From Pontederia crassipes (lineage: Eukaryota; Streptophyta; Magnoliopsida; Commelinales; Pontederiaceae), in contig CM060188.1 of assembly GCA_030549335.1 (NCBI GenBank), positions 3,472,001-3,536,000 of the forward strand: a stretch of DNA of 64,000 nucleotides, given 5' to 3'. The notes below the pieces were generated by a model that worked only from the letters and a program-made list of their open reading frames with translations, did no database searches and was not told the origin of the DNA. Shown one piece after another: positions 49,601 to 60,389 of this stretch. The position numbers were made by a program, and so were the translations under genes. Position 1 is the first letter of the stretch, and every line of letters starts with the position of its first letter.

Positions 49601-52600
49601 ATTTTGTATAAGTATTTTTTAAAGGAGATTTTCAAAATATAATGGCTTTTTTTGAAATTCAAAGTTGAGTGGTCTGAATCGTGATTTTGCAAAAATTGAG
49701 TGACCCATTAGGATAGCATTTAAATTGTTTTGGAATCCTTTTTAGGTGTAGAAGGACATTTTGGAAAATTGCCTCTCGGCATCCTACCTAGAGATCTCTG
49801 CCCTCAGTATGGGATATTTTGCTGCATATTGTGTGCTCTTTTGGGTCCCAAGTCCGGATAAAGGAGGAGGGTTGTGATAGGCCCCGACAGCCAGCGTAAA
49901 ACCCTGTCGAATCGCATGAACATGGATCAACGAATAGGCGTCGTATGATCCATGTAGCCGACCCCACCTAGTGGGATAAGGCTTTGTTATTGTTGTTGTT
50001 GTATTGTGTGCTCTTTTGCTATTGGCCTATTGGCCTTTCAAGTTAAATAAGATTCTCGAGTTTGGAGCTAAGTTGTTCTATCACGTCGTTATGTGCTTAA
50101 ACTCTGTTATTTTGTCATTATATGGCAATCATTACTTGAATAAGTAACATCTTTTTATAGGAATATCATAGGGATATAAAATCTAGAGAAATCTTGCACA
50201 CCCTTGTCACAATTCTAATGTCCTTTGTTTGGGTCCTACTTTGTTACAATGTACATGACATGGCAGGATCAGTTGAAGCCATTGACTTTGCAACTTGCCA
50301 GAGTAAAGGACTTGCCAGTTCCTGAATTTGGAACTCTTCAAGCATGGGAAGCTAGAGCGAATGCAGCTGCTCGTGCAAACAATGATTCTAATGCAACCGA
50401 TTCTACCAAGTCTGTGCAAGGGCAAGGATATGGTGGAACACCAATGCCATTCATAGGGGATACAACAGTATGTGTCTTATTGGTTTTCTTTGTTGTGTGC
50501 ACATTGTTATCATTCTATTGGATGATTGTATTATTGTTATGACACACACTAAGGCATCTTGCACTTCTATTTTTAAAATCAATGTCAAGGCTTTTGGTAC
50601 ACTTTCCGAAGGTAAAAAAATTGAGGTTGACGTTGAACCATCTTGTTTCTTACTGCACAAACCCCTTTTACAGGTTATCTTTGTGTCACCTACTTTTATA
50701 CAATTCTTAAGAAAACAGGCATATTTTACCAATTCCTTTCTGTGATTCATTCAATTTTGGTCTAAATTGTCTTCTCCCCTTCCTTTGCACATGATCCACA
50801 CACTTGTTGAGCATTATATATCTCCTGTGCCTCTCAAAACAAAATTCCTGTTACCATAAAGGCATGAGATCATGCAGGCATCCTCTTTCTGCCTTTTGTA
50901 TCTTAAAAATTGATTGGATCACTTGAGTCCCATTTATCTGACAACATAATCATAAATTAAAACAACAACAACAACAACAAAGCCTTATCCCACTAGGTGG
51001 GGTCGGCTACATGGATCATACGACGCCATTCCGTTCTATTAGTAACCAAACCTTTCGGTATATTATTCACCAATAGATCATGCTCTATTAGTTCGCCAAG
51101 TGTCCGCCTTGGCCTCCCTCTCCCTCTTTTAATCGGACTCCAGATTATTTGATCTACTCTTCTTACTGGCGCATCTAATGGTCTTCTCTGAACATGACCA
51201 AACCATCTCAAACGATTCTCTACCATTTTCTCACTAATAGGAGCCACTCCGACTCGTTCACGTATATGGTCATTCCTAATCTTATCTAATCTTGTATGAC
51301 CACACATCCATCTCAACATCCTCATTTCGGCTACCCCCACTTTACGTTCATGTTGTCCCTTCGTAGCCCAACATTCACTACCATATAACACCGTTGGTCT
51401 TATAGCAGTACGATAGAATTTTCCTTTAACTTTATTGGGTACTTTTCTATCACAAAGAACTTCAGTGGCTTTCCTCCACTTACACCAACCAGCTTGAATT
51501 CTATGATTAACATCGTCATCAATCTCACCATCTTGTCTTACAATTGATCCTAAATATTTAAACTTTGTCACTTGAGAAATTATATCCTCCCCTAGCCTAA
51601 CTTTCAAATCGTCTCTAAGTTGTTTATTTGTGAAATTGCTATGCATATATTCTGTTTTATTCCTACTTAAACGAAAAATAGAGGTTGCATAAGAATAGAG
51701 GTTGCATAAGAATATCAGTTGTCAATTCAAGGTCATGAAGTTGTGACATTATCATGTTGGCTTATTCAAAGACTGGACGATATTATCTTGTCACATCAGA
51801 ATATGATTGACCATTATGATTCTCGTGGATCCACTGTCTTTATTTGGCCCTTATGATTGAAATGTCACTCGCCTGCATCCCATGTTTCTCCTCAAGTACC
51901 AATGTCATTTCTCTAGTGGAGTGATCAATATTTTCTGTTATTCATCTGTTAACAATGGGCTTAGTTATGCTTCTTCGGTTCCTCTTATTATTTCATTTTC
52001 CTTTGGCTGTGACTCCTAGTGCTTGTTTAACTGAGTGTCTATTTTAATTTGCTTCAAACAGTATTTCTCGATTAAATAGGATCAATTGTTTATTTCTTTG
52101 TTGTATTTGTGGAATTATGAGTTCTTCAATGTTTGATGATTGCTCCAATCTTACTACAGGTTGAAGTTGCTTTATCGGGTATTAAGGCAAAGGAAGAAGA
52201 AAATGAATCAGACACTAAAGCTACATCCATGAAGGTGATACCACCTTGGATGATTAAAGAGGGAATGAATCTCACAAAAGAGCAAAGAGGGGAAGCTAAC
52301 CCTGCAATAAAGACTGATGATAACTCGAGTGTTTATGATGAAAAGAAACACAAGGATGTGAAAGAAGATGATAATGCGATTCAGGTAATCAGGACTACAT
52401 TATATTTATGTTTAAATTTACTTTTAACTTCAGGGTCATAATATTGCCTTCTCCAATTTTGTAGAATGAGTTCTACAAAGCATACTATGAGGCATACTAC
52501 AAGCAGCTAGAAAAGCAAGAAGAATCAAAGAAAATGCAAGAAACTCTGGCTACAGATGTTCTAAATGGTGATGCAGAAGGACCTTCTGAACGTCAAGTTG

Positions 52601-53117
52601 GAAAGAAATCAAAACGAGAGGATGATGAAAATGATTTAGAATGGGAAGAAGCTCCTTCTGCAGGTTTGTTTCTTCATTTGTTCTCCATTACTTTTTGTTC
52701 AATTTTTTTCTCAATGGATAGACCATATTGTGATTATTAGTATTTCATTGAATTGCTCTATGTTATCTTCATATTTAGTGTTGTTATATTGGAGATCTTT
52801 GAACTTCTGTTATTCGTTTACTTTAATGTTACATGACATGCTTGGGGAAGTATGTTGTTGGTAACAGTTACTAACTCCACTAGTTGGCTAAAATTTAAGC
52901 TGAATAGTCCTTAGAGACTGAACGTGAAATTCTGATTTTCCTTTTACTTTCTCTTTGTGTTGATACTTATGAAGATATTGTATTATTATACAATGATTTT
53001 TTTTTATTCTATCTGAATGTCATAGGTTCAGATGGAACTTATAAGCTGGCTGCTGATCTCAATATGGAGGCTAATGCATCAGACGATGAAGATGACATAG
53101 ACTGGGAAGAGGGCTAA
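43683..53117 (+). CDS. TFIIE-alpha: Transcription initiation factor IIE, alpha subunit
   Basis: Ten coding exons join in frame to 468 codons: 43683-43705, 43821-43943, 44579-44699, 47457-47585, 48570-48679, 48802-48985, 50267-50467, 52160-52384, 52465-52663, 53026-53117; all introns look GT-AG. The N terminus (LVRLAARAFYDDITLKGDNQ, then VREEDLAKALKLHAKQLRR) is the extended winged helix of TFIIE alpha. A C4 zinc ribbon follows (C163, C166, C188, C191: ICPNC and HCENC). The C-terminal half is charged and ends DDEDDIDWEEG, the acidic tail typical of this subunit. TFIIE recruits TFIIH to the RNA polymerase II preinitiation complex in the nucleus. The length is close to plant homologues. Introns 3, 6 and 7 hold transposable elements. 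A duplicated acceptor precedes exon 6. Confidence 0.95.
44901..46199 (-). mobile_element. TRIM-type LTR retroelement in TFIIE alpha intron 3
   Basis: Two near-identical LTRs, 44901-45241 and 45501-46199 (the latter interrupted by L1 DNA), both start TGATACAA on +. The outer ends are TG...CA. On the minus strand a primer binding site TGGTATCAGAGC (45487-45498, initiator Met-tRNA type) follows the 5' LTR by 2 nt. A purine tract AGGAGGGG (45242-45249) precedes the 3' LTR. The internal region is only 259 bp and non-coding. Perfect 5-bp target duplications ACTAT lie at 44896-44900 and 46200-46204. All diagnostic parts of a terminal-repeat retrotransposon in miniature are therefore present. Confidence 0.92.
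45702..46089 (+). mobile_element. L1 LINE 3' fragment nested in the TRIM LTR
   Basis: This sequence interrupts the LTR copy at 45501-46199 and is absent from the other LTR. One frame reads WVIWLQRNRVIFYGESCQADS, resembling the W-x-x-W-x-x-RNxxxF region just after the reverse-transcriptase zinc-binding domain of plant L1 elements. It ends in a run of A at 46080-46089, the poly(A) tail. About 25 bp of LTR sequence appears lost at the insertion point, and no clear target duplication is visible. Confidence 0.75.
48719..48833 (+). repeat. Duplicated 3' splice site before TFIIE alpha exon 6
   Basis: GTGTCCAGATATTCAGCTT, then (A/T)TGATG and GCACTT, occurs at about 48720-48750 and again at about 48795-48825. 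The second CAG (ending 48801) is the acceptor that keeps frame. The first would start the exon at 48728, adding 74 nt, shifting the frame and meeting a stop soon after. Confidence 0.85.
49119..49723. mobile_element. TIR element in TFIIE alpha intron 6
   Basis: The left end AAGGTGCTATGGATCACTCG and the inverse of the right end (AAATGCTATCCTAATGGGTC, then ACTCAATTTTTG) form imperfect long TIRs. A 30-bp internal unit (TTTAAACCTAAAG, then TTTTTTTTAGGAGA) is duplicated in tandem at about 49505-49560. No ORF. Confidence 0.6.
49844..50001 (+). mobile_element. 158-bp RTE LINE tail insertion in TFIIE alpha intron 6
   Basis: It ends CCCCACCTAGTGGGATAAGG then CTTTGTTATTGTTGTTGTTG. Perfect 17-bp direct repeats TATTGTGTGCTCTTTTG flank it at 49827-49843 and 50002-50018. 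It shares TCGAATCGCATGAACATGGA with the AVT1 intron copy at 36789, showing a common source family. Confidence 0.92.
50957..51682 (-). mobile_element. 5'-truncated RTE-clade LINE in TFIIE alpha intron 7
   Basis: A minus-strand reading frame from about 51680 to 50993 encodes the end of the reverse transcriptase region: FRLSRNKTEYMHSNF, then FKYLGSIVRQDGEIDDDVNH, TVLYGSECWATK, RMLRWMCGHTR, NRLRWFGHVQRRP and RGRGRPRRTL. These motifs are characteristic of plant RTE-type LINEs. The 217-codon main ORF (51646-50993) has no stop, suggesting a fairly recent insertion. The tail is GGATAAGGCTTTG(TTG)n on minus, ending near 50957. The 5' part (endonuclease and RT catalytic core) is missing. It is antisense to TFIIE alpha. 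Confidence 0.92.
51679..51714. repeat. 17-18-bp tandem repeat at the LINE 5' junction
   Basis: AGAGGTTGCATAAGAAT occurs twice in a row where the RTE coding sequence stops. It is probably a junction-associated duplication; it does not match the other flank, so it is not the target-site duplication. Confidence 0.75.
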
Positions 53118-55477
53118 CCTTAGCCTTCATTTTGGCTATCATCATTTAGTCTTATTTATTTGCTTCTGCCGCCGCTGCTGCTGCTGCTGCTGCGATGTTG
53201 ATGATCCAAGAAGCTCAAGTAGTACTTAGATGGCGAAATGATCCAGCTTGATGAATGCATCTACTTGTTTCTTACAAAGGGGGTTAGTAAGCAGAAGTTT
53301 ATTCTCATAGTTTTGTTGTCCCCTTCATGTTAGCATACATCAGACTCTCCCTTCCTATTCGACATTTTTTATTCTCTGTTTTGGGTTGTGTTATTGGGGG
53401 ACACAAGGCCTTATGATGTATGATGTAAAGTAGGCCAGAATTTATCATGTTATTGAAACCTAAAATTCATATCTGTGCGTGCCAATGCCGTCGATGTTAT
53501 AACTGAAAACCTTTTGTGTTTTGCTTCATTAATTTCTTGATGTCAGGAGAGTCTTTGAATTAATTTGCAGGAAGGTAGCATGAGTTGGACACGACTCCTT
53601 TTTCTTTTCTTTTTTTTTTTCATTCAAGAAGGTTTATTTCAATATCGTCTACATGTGGTCACCAGTTACCAATTACGAGGATGCATACAAAACCTTATTA
53701 AAGCTCACATCTTAAGATAAAGTTCGAGATAGCAAGAGGATTTGAAAACCTCATTTTAACTTCTACAAATAATGCAATCGTGAGATCATTTTCTCGTAGG
53801 TCGAAAAGGGAGGACGTATTTAATGGATCCGCTCCTTCAATAGAAACACGTTTTAAGATGTATACAATTCATACTGTTAAAGGCACCGTTGACAATTCAA
53901 ATCTTTGATGGGTTTGATGATTTTACTTTTAAATAGTGTGTGGAGGGTAGAAAAATAAAATACAATTTTAATTCATTCATGTGTGTATGTATGTATGGAT
54001 GTTCTCTCTAGGTTGATAATATCTCATCTCATTTTTTTTCTTATATATATTTTTTTGCTTCTTATATGTTTCATTGCAGCCCTTTACAAAACTTCTTATA
54101 TTATTATATTAGTTTTCCAAAACAAGTATAGTAAATACATCTTTTTTGGAGTAACATTATTGACAAAATTAACATAAATTAAGTAATCCTCCTGTTAAGA
54201 CAAAAATATCCATATTGCTTGTGTGAAAGTGGATTACAAATTATCGTATACTCATTCATATTATGTTTATAATTACTAATTAGTTCAATTACTATATTTA
54301 TTAACATTTTAGCTAAAATTATGAGTTAAACTATCATAGATGATTAATTATTACCCACTAATAATATTATCAGTCATAATAAAGTAGAGCTTGTGATAAG
54401 TTCAAACACAGGCTAAAATTATCGTAGATGACATTGGATATTTTTCTTTTATTATAAAGAATTCTTATCATAAAAATGAAAAGAAAATACAATGACAATA
54501 TGTATGTAGTATGAGAGAGGAACAAAAATCTTACTCAATATAGTAAAACATTAATCTCCGAAATTTAAAATTTTGCATAAAACTAGATAATGTAATTTTG
54601 TTGATACAAAAAGTAATTTCCACTAGAAGGCATGCATTTGTCCTGTCCAATGGCAAGTTGTAAACTTATAACTCAAGCTGCAGCTTGCAGGCAAACCCGC
54701 TCGAGGGTTTCCGTAGGTGCAAAACGTACGGAACAAACATCTAAGGAGAAAGAGACGTACGAAACAAAACTTTCCGTATTTAATGTGACGTAAGCTGCAA
54801 AAGGAACGAATCAAATTGATTAAAAATTTACATAAATATTAATTTTAAAAATTGAGAATTTATAAATTGATCTTATAAGATTCTATATCATTACACGTAA
54901 TTATTTATTTTATACAATAAAACATTTGTAAAATCTTAAATAATTTACGATTAATGTATTTATGATTGAAAATAAAATTAATATCGTGATATAAATTTTA
55001 GTGCGACCATTAGTTAACATTTCTTATAAATTATAATACTTATTTTGATTAATTTCATATTAGTAAAATACAGTATTTTTTATGATTTATCAATCATAGA
55101 TATGTTTTTGCAAATTCATAATAACATTTAAATAGTTAAATTTATCAGATACATAATCTCTAGGAATTTATGATTCAAATTCTACGGTACCAGTTTCCTG
55201 GATAAAGATAGAATAACCCTGGCACTCAAAACGAAATATTCTGCTTTAGTATTACGAATCACCAGGGACTTCTGGCTACCTTATAAATTTAATGCCAGAA
55301 AGCAAACACAACTATTAGACAGTACGAAGACATGAATAGAGAACAAAATGTGTATAACCCCTCTGATGTTTCTAACCTAAAGATATTTCCTTTACGTAGA
55401 TATTCCTCGTCCCAAATGCCACTCACCCTACACCTGAAACTGATATACTTTAGCAGGATTCAATCAACTTCTTGGTT
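53118..55477. other. TFIIE 3' region and intergenic DNA
   Basis: The TFIIE alpha 3' UTR (with a (CTG)n-like tract at about 53168-53193) is followed by AT-rich intergenic DNA with no recognisable gene. The last ~150 bp probably include the 3' UTR of the convergent CPN60 beta gene. The two genes are tail to tail. Confidence 0.5.
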
Positions 55478-58400
55478 TTAAATGGCAAGGCTTCCTTCAG
55501 CTGGTTCAGCCGTTGGCGCTTTTGGCTTTGGTTTATCCACGACGATAGCCTGCGTTGTCAGGACCATGCCAGCAACTGATGCCGAATTCTGCAGAGCACA
55601 TCTCGTCACTTTTGCTGGGTCGATGACTCCAGATTCCACTAGATTCTCATACTTGTCTGACATAGCATTGTAGCCAACTTCCCATTCGCTTGCCTTGATC
55701 TTCTCTACCACCACTTCTCCCTCTACGCCTGCATTATGTGCAATCAAAGCCGCAGGAGCCACCAGCGCCTATCGAAACATCTCTTGGCGTAAGTGATCAC
55801 ACCCATTAAAGTTTTGTGCAAAAAAATACTTATGCGCAAATCTAAGTAAACCACTGAGATCTTTGAAGTTTTACAGAGAAAGATCGGATTACCTTCTGCA
55901 CAATGTCTGCTCCAATGCGCTCATCTGCATCTTCAAGTTTATCCTTTATCGCAGGAACAAATGTAGAGAGGTGAACAAGAGCAGCACCTCCACCAGGCAC
56001 AATCCCTTCCTCTATAGCTGCGAAAGTAGCATTTTTGGCATCCTCAATACGGAGTTTGCGGTCTTCAAGCTCTGTCTCTGTTGCAGCTCCAACTTTTATA
56101 ACTGCCACACCACCAGAGAGCTTCGCAATCCTCTCAGCTAACTTCTCAGAATCATAGACAGAATCTGTCTCAGCAAGCTCCTTCTTTAGCTGGGCAATTC
56201 TTGCCTGAATTTCATCCTTTGATGCTGCTTCAGCAATTAGAGTGGTAGAATTCTGAGAGATAGTGACCTTTCTTGCAATTCCAAGCTGCTCAACAGTCAC
56301 ATTCTCTATCAGTAAACCAAGATCTTTGGCTTGGAACTCAGCTCCTAAATAAACCAAGAAAATGAAGGTTAAATAAATGAAAGTTTAGGAGTCATGAGTA
56401 CAAGCATTAAAAAATGAGAAAATGAATATATCCATGAAGGAAAGCCTGGACTATAGAATATATGTCAACTGAGACTCCCTCTTTATTCAGGAAATGAGAA
56501 ATAGAGGCAGTAATTTTGCATCTGATGAAAAACTTGCAGTTTTTTTTTTCATACGGTCTCGAGTTATGGGCGTGCCAACTAACTACAAATTAATCCGCGT
56601 GCAAAACCTTGTCAAACCAGTCTGGAAAGAACACCAATTTTTTTTTAAATCAAAGAAGAATACCAATTGCTAAAACAATGCACATACGTTACCTGTCACA
56701 ATAGCAATATCTTGAAGAAGAGCTTTCCTCCTCTCACCAAAGCCAGGGGCTTTGATTGCGGCAACATTTAGAATTCCCCGCAGCTTATTTACAACAAGAG
56801 TTGCTAAAGCCTCACCCGTGACATCCTCAGCAATAATGAGTAAAGGAGCTCTCAGTTGGGTAGTTTGCTCCAACAAAGGAATAATCTCTTTTATGGTTGA
56901 GATTTTCTGATCTGTCACCAGCACTCTTGCATTCTCAAATTCAACAAGCAATTTCTCAGGATTTGTAACAAACTGTGGGGATACATAACCACGATCAATC
57001 TGTATTATGGGAGAAATAAGTAAGAGGATCTCAAAGGCAACAAGGAAAATAACTGCAAACCACAAAACAAATGTAAAAAAACAAAAACCAGAACTCCATG
57101 GAAATGACAAGTACCTCCATGCCCTCTTCAACATCAACAGTAGTTTCAAAAGATGATGATGATTCAATAGAAAGGACACCATCAGGACCAACTTTATCAA
57201 TGGCATCTGCTATCATTGTTCCAATATCCTCATCATTACCTGCTGAGATAGAGGCAACAGCTGCACGACCAAAATATGCAGTCCAAAATTAATCAATCAA
57301 CATAATATATGTAATATGGCTAGTAATAATACCATATGAAACAAATTAACTTGTCTAAAGAAAATATGACTAGTACTATTAAATGTTACAATAAGTTCCT
57401 TTTACCTTTGATATCAGTTCGCCCCTTGACAGGACGGGCTTTCTTTTCCAACTCTTCTATGAGACCGTTTACAGTCTTGTCTATTCCTTTCTTGATAGAG
57501 ACAGGATTTGCACCAGAAGTAACACTCAACAAACCCAATTTAATGATTTCACGTGCTAGAACAGAAGCAGTTGTTGTTCCATCACCAGCGGAGTCATTGG
57601 TCTTACTGGCAACCTGTTTCCGCATAAGAGTTACTACTCAGCAAAGATTATTTTAGTACATCCTATGAGCAAAAAATACAACTAAATGAAGCAAAGACGA
57701 TAGACTATATAGTGAATGTGTTTGATCAGTAACAGATAAATGGATGAAGGGGGCAATGAACACAATACCTCACGAATCAAAGCAGCACCCGCATTCTCCA
57801 TGGGATCTGCAAGCTCAATTGCCCGAGCGATTGTGACACCATCGTTGACGACCTTTGGGCTCCCAAACTCATCCAACACAACATTTCTCCCTTTACTCTC
57901 ACAAGAATAGAAGCTACAATCAGCCCGATAGTGTAAACAGAAATTTATTTCATCCCTATCCCCAACAATACACATAATTCTTGTACATTTGCCATAATAA
58001 TTAAGATCGAAGAATAAGCTACGAACGAACTGATGGTTTCCGGACGAGTTAAACCAAAGAACACAAGCAATGCAATGCAACAAGATTCAACGAAACTAAA
58101 AAGTTTACACCAGGAACTAAGGAAACCCCGACAAACGTGGGCACTTTAGGGATTCCGCATCTACCTCTGGGCCCGAGGGTGACTCCGACGGCGTTGGCGA
58201 GCTTCTCGACGCCCGCCTGGAGCGCGGACCTGGACTTCTGGTCGAAAGCGATGTCCTTCGCCATGGCGCGCACACCGAGCTGCCGCAGGCCATTGGGTCT
58301 CTGCCCACTGGCCGCCCTCCTCCTAAGAATCTCCTGCTCCACCAACAAAAACACGCCCAACAGAATTCAGCAAAACACAGCGCAGGCTCTCAGCATCGGA

Positions 58401-58497
58401 CAATCCACACGAAGAACGGGAAGAAAGAGGGGCAAGTGACCTGGCGAGGAGAGGAGCGGAGGATGGCGGCGGTGGAGATGGCGTTGGCGGAGGCCAT
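55478..58497 (-). CDS. CPN60B: Chloroplast chaperonin 60 beta subunit (RuBisCO-binding protein)
   Basis: Eight exons on the minus strand join in frame to 583 codons: 58497-58441, 58333-58165, 57890-57769, 57613-57406, 57260-57115, 56999-56693, 56344-55893, 55768-55478. The first ~45 residues ([19 protein letters not shown], then [22 protein letters not shown]) form a Ser/Arg-rich chloroplast transit peptide. The mature part starts near [20 protein letters not shown]. Group I chaperonin motifs are all present: [16 protein letters not shown] and [13 protein letters not shown] (ATP site), [37 protein letters not shown] (apical domain) and [15 protein letters not shown] (Cpn60 signature). Cpn60 beta forms mixed alpha/beta rings with Cpn20/Cpn10 that fold Rubisco large subunit and other plastid proteins. 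The C terminus ends EPAEGSLAI. All introns look GT-AG and there is no disruption. Confidence 0.97.
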
Positions 58498-58652
58498 CGG
58501 AGTGGGAGCAGAGAGCCGCGGAGACGACGAAGGATAACGTGGAGGTGGAGCAAGGGGCTTCGCTCTGCTTTTTAGGTTTTCGGGTGGCTCTTGGAAGCGA
58601 GCGCTCGCCGCTTGTAGTGGTGCACTGCTGCTGCTTGGAGAAGGTCGCGAGG

Positions 58653-58660
58653 TTCTAGAA
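58653..58660 (-). promoter_or_regulatory. Heat-shock-element-like site upstream of CPN60B
   Basis: TTCTAGAA, with a further GAA in register (GATTTTGGAAG), lies about 155 bp upstream of the CPN60B ATG. This inverted nGAAn arrangement is the core bound by heat shock factors, which would fit a chaperonin. Function is inferred from sequence alone. Confidence 0.45.
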
Positions 58661-58679
58661 GATTTTGGAAGTTTGATAT

Positions 58680-59391
58680 TTTCCTCCCTCTTTTTTTTTT
58701 AAAAAAAAATTCTAATTTCTCGTAGCTCAAGCCCAATATATCAGCCCATTAGACTAACTTTTTTACTTGGGCCGGACCATTAGGCGGTGTTTGATTCAGG
58801 TTTATTATTCTTGACTATATATAAGAATTAATATTCATATAGCTTTTTATTTTTTTTAAATATTCTCTGATTAAATATAAAAGTTGAATTTTCAAAAATA
58901 ATGTTCTACTCATGCGAGCAAGCTGCCTCCGATCGTAATTTCATTTTACGTTATGTGTTTTTATTTACTCGCGTTTCGGAGGGGATGGGTTTTCCTTTTA
59001 AAAACAAAAACTTTCTGAAATTTTTAATATTAATTTAGATGAGAGATACAGAAGGAGAAAATCTGACTACAGAGGAGAGAGAGTTGCTCAATCAACGAAG
59101 AAGAAAAAATGTAAAGAAATCATACAAGTGTGAGATAGAAGAGAGAAGGCTGAGGATCAAATTGGTAGAACTAAAAGTTCAGGAGTAATTCGCCCCATTT
59201 TTTTTTAACATGATATTTTGGAAGGACAGGTCAGATTAGGTGATTTTAAGCTATTGGTTATTTATAAAATATAAAAAAGAAGGAAAAACTGGATATACTT
59301 CAGATAAAAAAAATACAGTGTATACATATCAGTCTTATTGCAACCGTCCATTCTTAATGGATGGGTGAGATTTTATTTTATTTTCACGCCA
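58680..59391. other. CPN60B upstream intergenic DNA
   Basis: AT-rich sequence. GGCGGTGTTTGATTCAGG at about 58783-58800 resembles the left end of a hAT-like MITE, but no matching right end was found. No gene seen. Confidence 0.4.
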
Positions 59392-59890
59392 TTATCTGTT
59401 TGGATGGAGGAATTTGGAGGAGTGGAATGGAATATGGAGAAATAAAATTAGTTAAAGTAATAGCTAATTAATCTCTTCTTTATTATCAAATAAAATCATT
59501 TTTCTTATTACCAAATTAAGCTCCCCTTTCTCTCTTCTCTCTCTCAATTATCTTTTCTTTTTATATGAACATATATTTATTATTTTTTTGCTTTTTAAAA
59601 TAGATGAATAAATAGTTTTAAAAAATAAAAATAGAAAAAATAGAAAAATAGACAAAAAAACAAAAGAAAAAAAAATTATATTTATTACTAATTAGATATT
59701 GTAAATTATTTATATGTAATAAAGAGTAAAAATAATTTTTTAATAAATAAAATTTTTATTTCTCGTACCATCATTTTTTATAACTTATTATTCAAACATG
59801 ATCTTTCTAATGATACTCCATTATCCCATTTCTCACCACAATATCCCATCACACTCCTCCATTAGTTAATTGACAAACATACTCTTAATT
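59392..59890. mobile_element. hAT-like TIR element
   Basis: The left end TTATCTGTTTGGATGGAGGA, then GGAGGAGTGGAATGG, is imperfectly inverse to the right end (AGTATGTTTGTCAATTAACT, then GGAGGAGTGTGATGG when inverted). The interior is AT-rich and non-coding. No clear target duplication. Confidence 0.55.
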
Positions 59891-59908
59891 TTGATTACCT
59901 ACACTGAT

Positions 59909-60240
59909 TCAAAAGTGTAGGATTTCATAATTAGAATATGTAAAATTCATGCATGTTTGGTACCCTCCTCCGGAGACGTATGTGAAGCCGTCGAGGCAGG
60001 TGTACTGGTCAGTGATGGCGGTCGAGAGCGCCTTCTGGACGTCATCGACGTGCCGAGCAATGTCATTCAACTGGAACCCCTTGTAAGCGGAGTGCAGCTC
60101 GCCGAGCATTTGGTCGAAAGAGATTGAGGCAATCGGCGAGCGTGTGACACTACCGTGGGTCTAGGCGTCAAGCGCGATTCTGGAGGTAGCTCGTGCAATT
60201 CTGCTCGAGGTGCGCACAATCATGGCCATGTGGTTGATGC
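59909..60240 (-). pseudogene. Pectin methylesterase inhibitor (PMEI) domain fragment
   Basis: The minus strand reads ITDQYTCLDGFTYVSGGGYQ, preceded by LNDIARHVDDVQKALSTA and SISFDQMLGELHSAYKG. The D-V-Q-x-x-L-S-x-A-x-T-x-Q-x-T-C-L-x-G-F pattern is typical of the PMEI domain found alone or as the pro-region of pectinesterases. Upstream, TSRIALDA is followed by an in-frame TAG before THGSVT, so the frame is broken. No esterase domain follows, and a 21-G run abuts the 5' side. It is a decayed fragment. Confidence 0.6.
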
Positions 60241-60252
60241 CGGTGAAATAGT

Positions 60253-60273
60253 GGGGGGGGGGGGGGGGGGGGG
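60253..60273 (+). repeat. 21-nt G homopolymer
   Basis: An uninterrupted run of about 21 G, followed by CAACCCCC. Next to it are two imperfect copies of a GCGAAGCAAGGGGG / GCGGAGCAAGGGG motif (about 60301 and 60377). The run could form a G-quadruplex or be a sequencing or assembly artefact. Confidence 0.8.
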
Positions 60274-60389
60274 CAACCCCCTTTCAATTCGTGTCGCCGG
60301 ACGCGAAGCAAGGGGGCGACTATCCCCCTGTGAGCCGTCATCGGCGAACCCCCCTTTTGCTCTACGTCGCCGGTGACGCGGAGCAAGGG

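Noticed and set aside
54706..54719. GGTTTCCGTAGGTG resembles the next part of the 18S rRNA 3' end
   Set aside because: An isolated 14-base match about 14 kb from the other one, with unrelated flanks.
54623..54814. 63-codon minus-strand ORF rich in Cys and Arg
   Set aside because: No homology recognised, no splice or promoter context, surrounded by AT-rich intergenic DNA.
55482..55673. ORFs antisense to CPN60B (also 55863-56141, 57098-57292, 57336-57656, 58137-58439)
   Set aside because: Shadows of the well-supported CPN60B exons.
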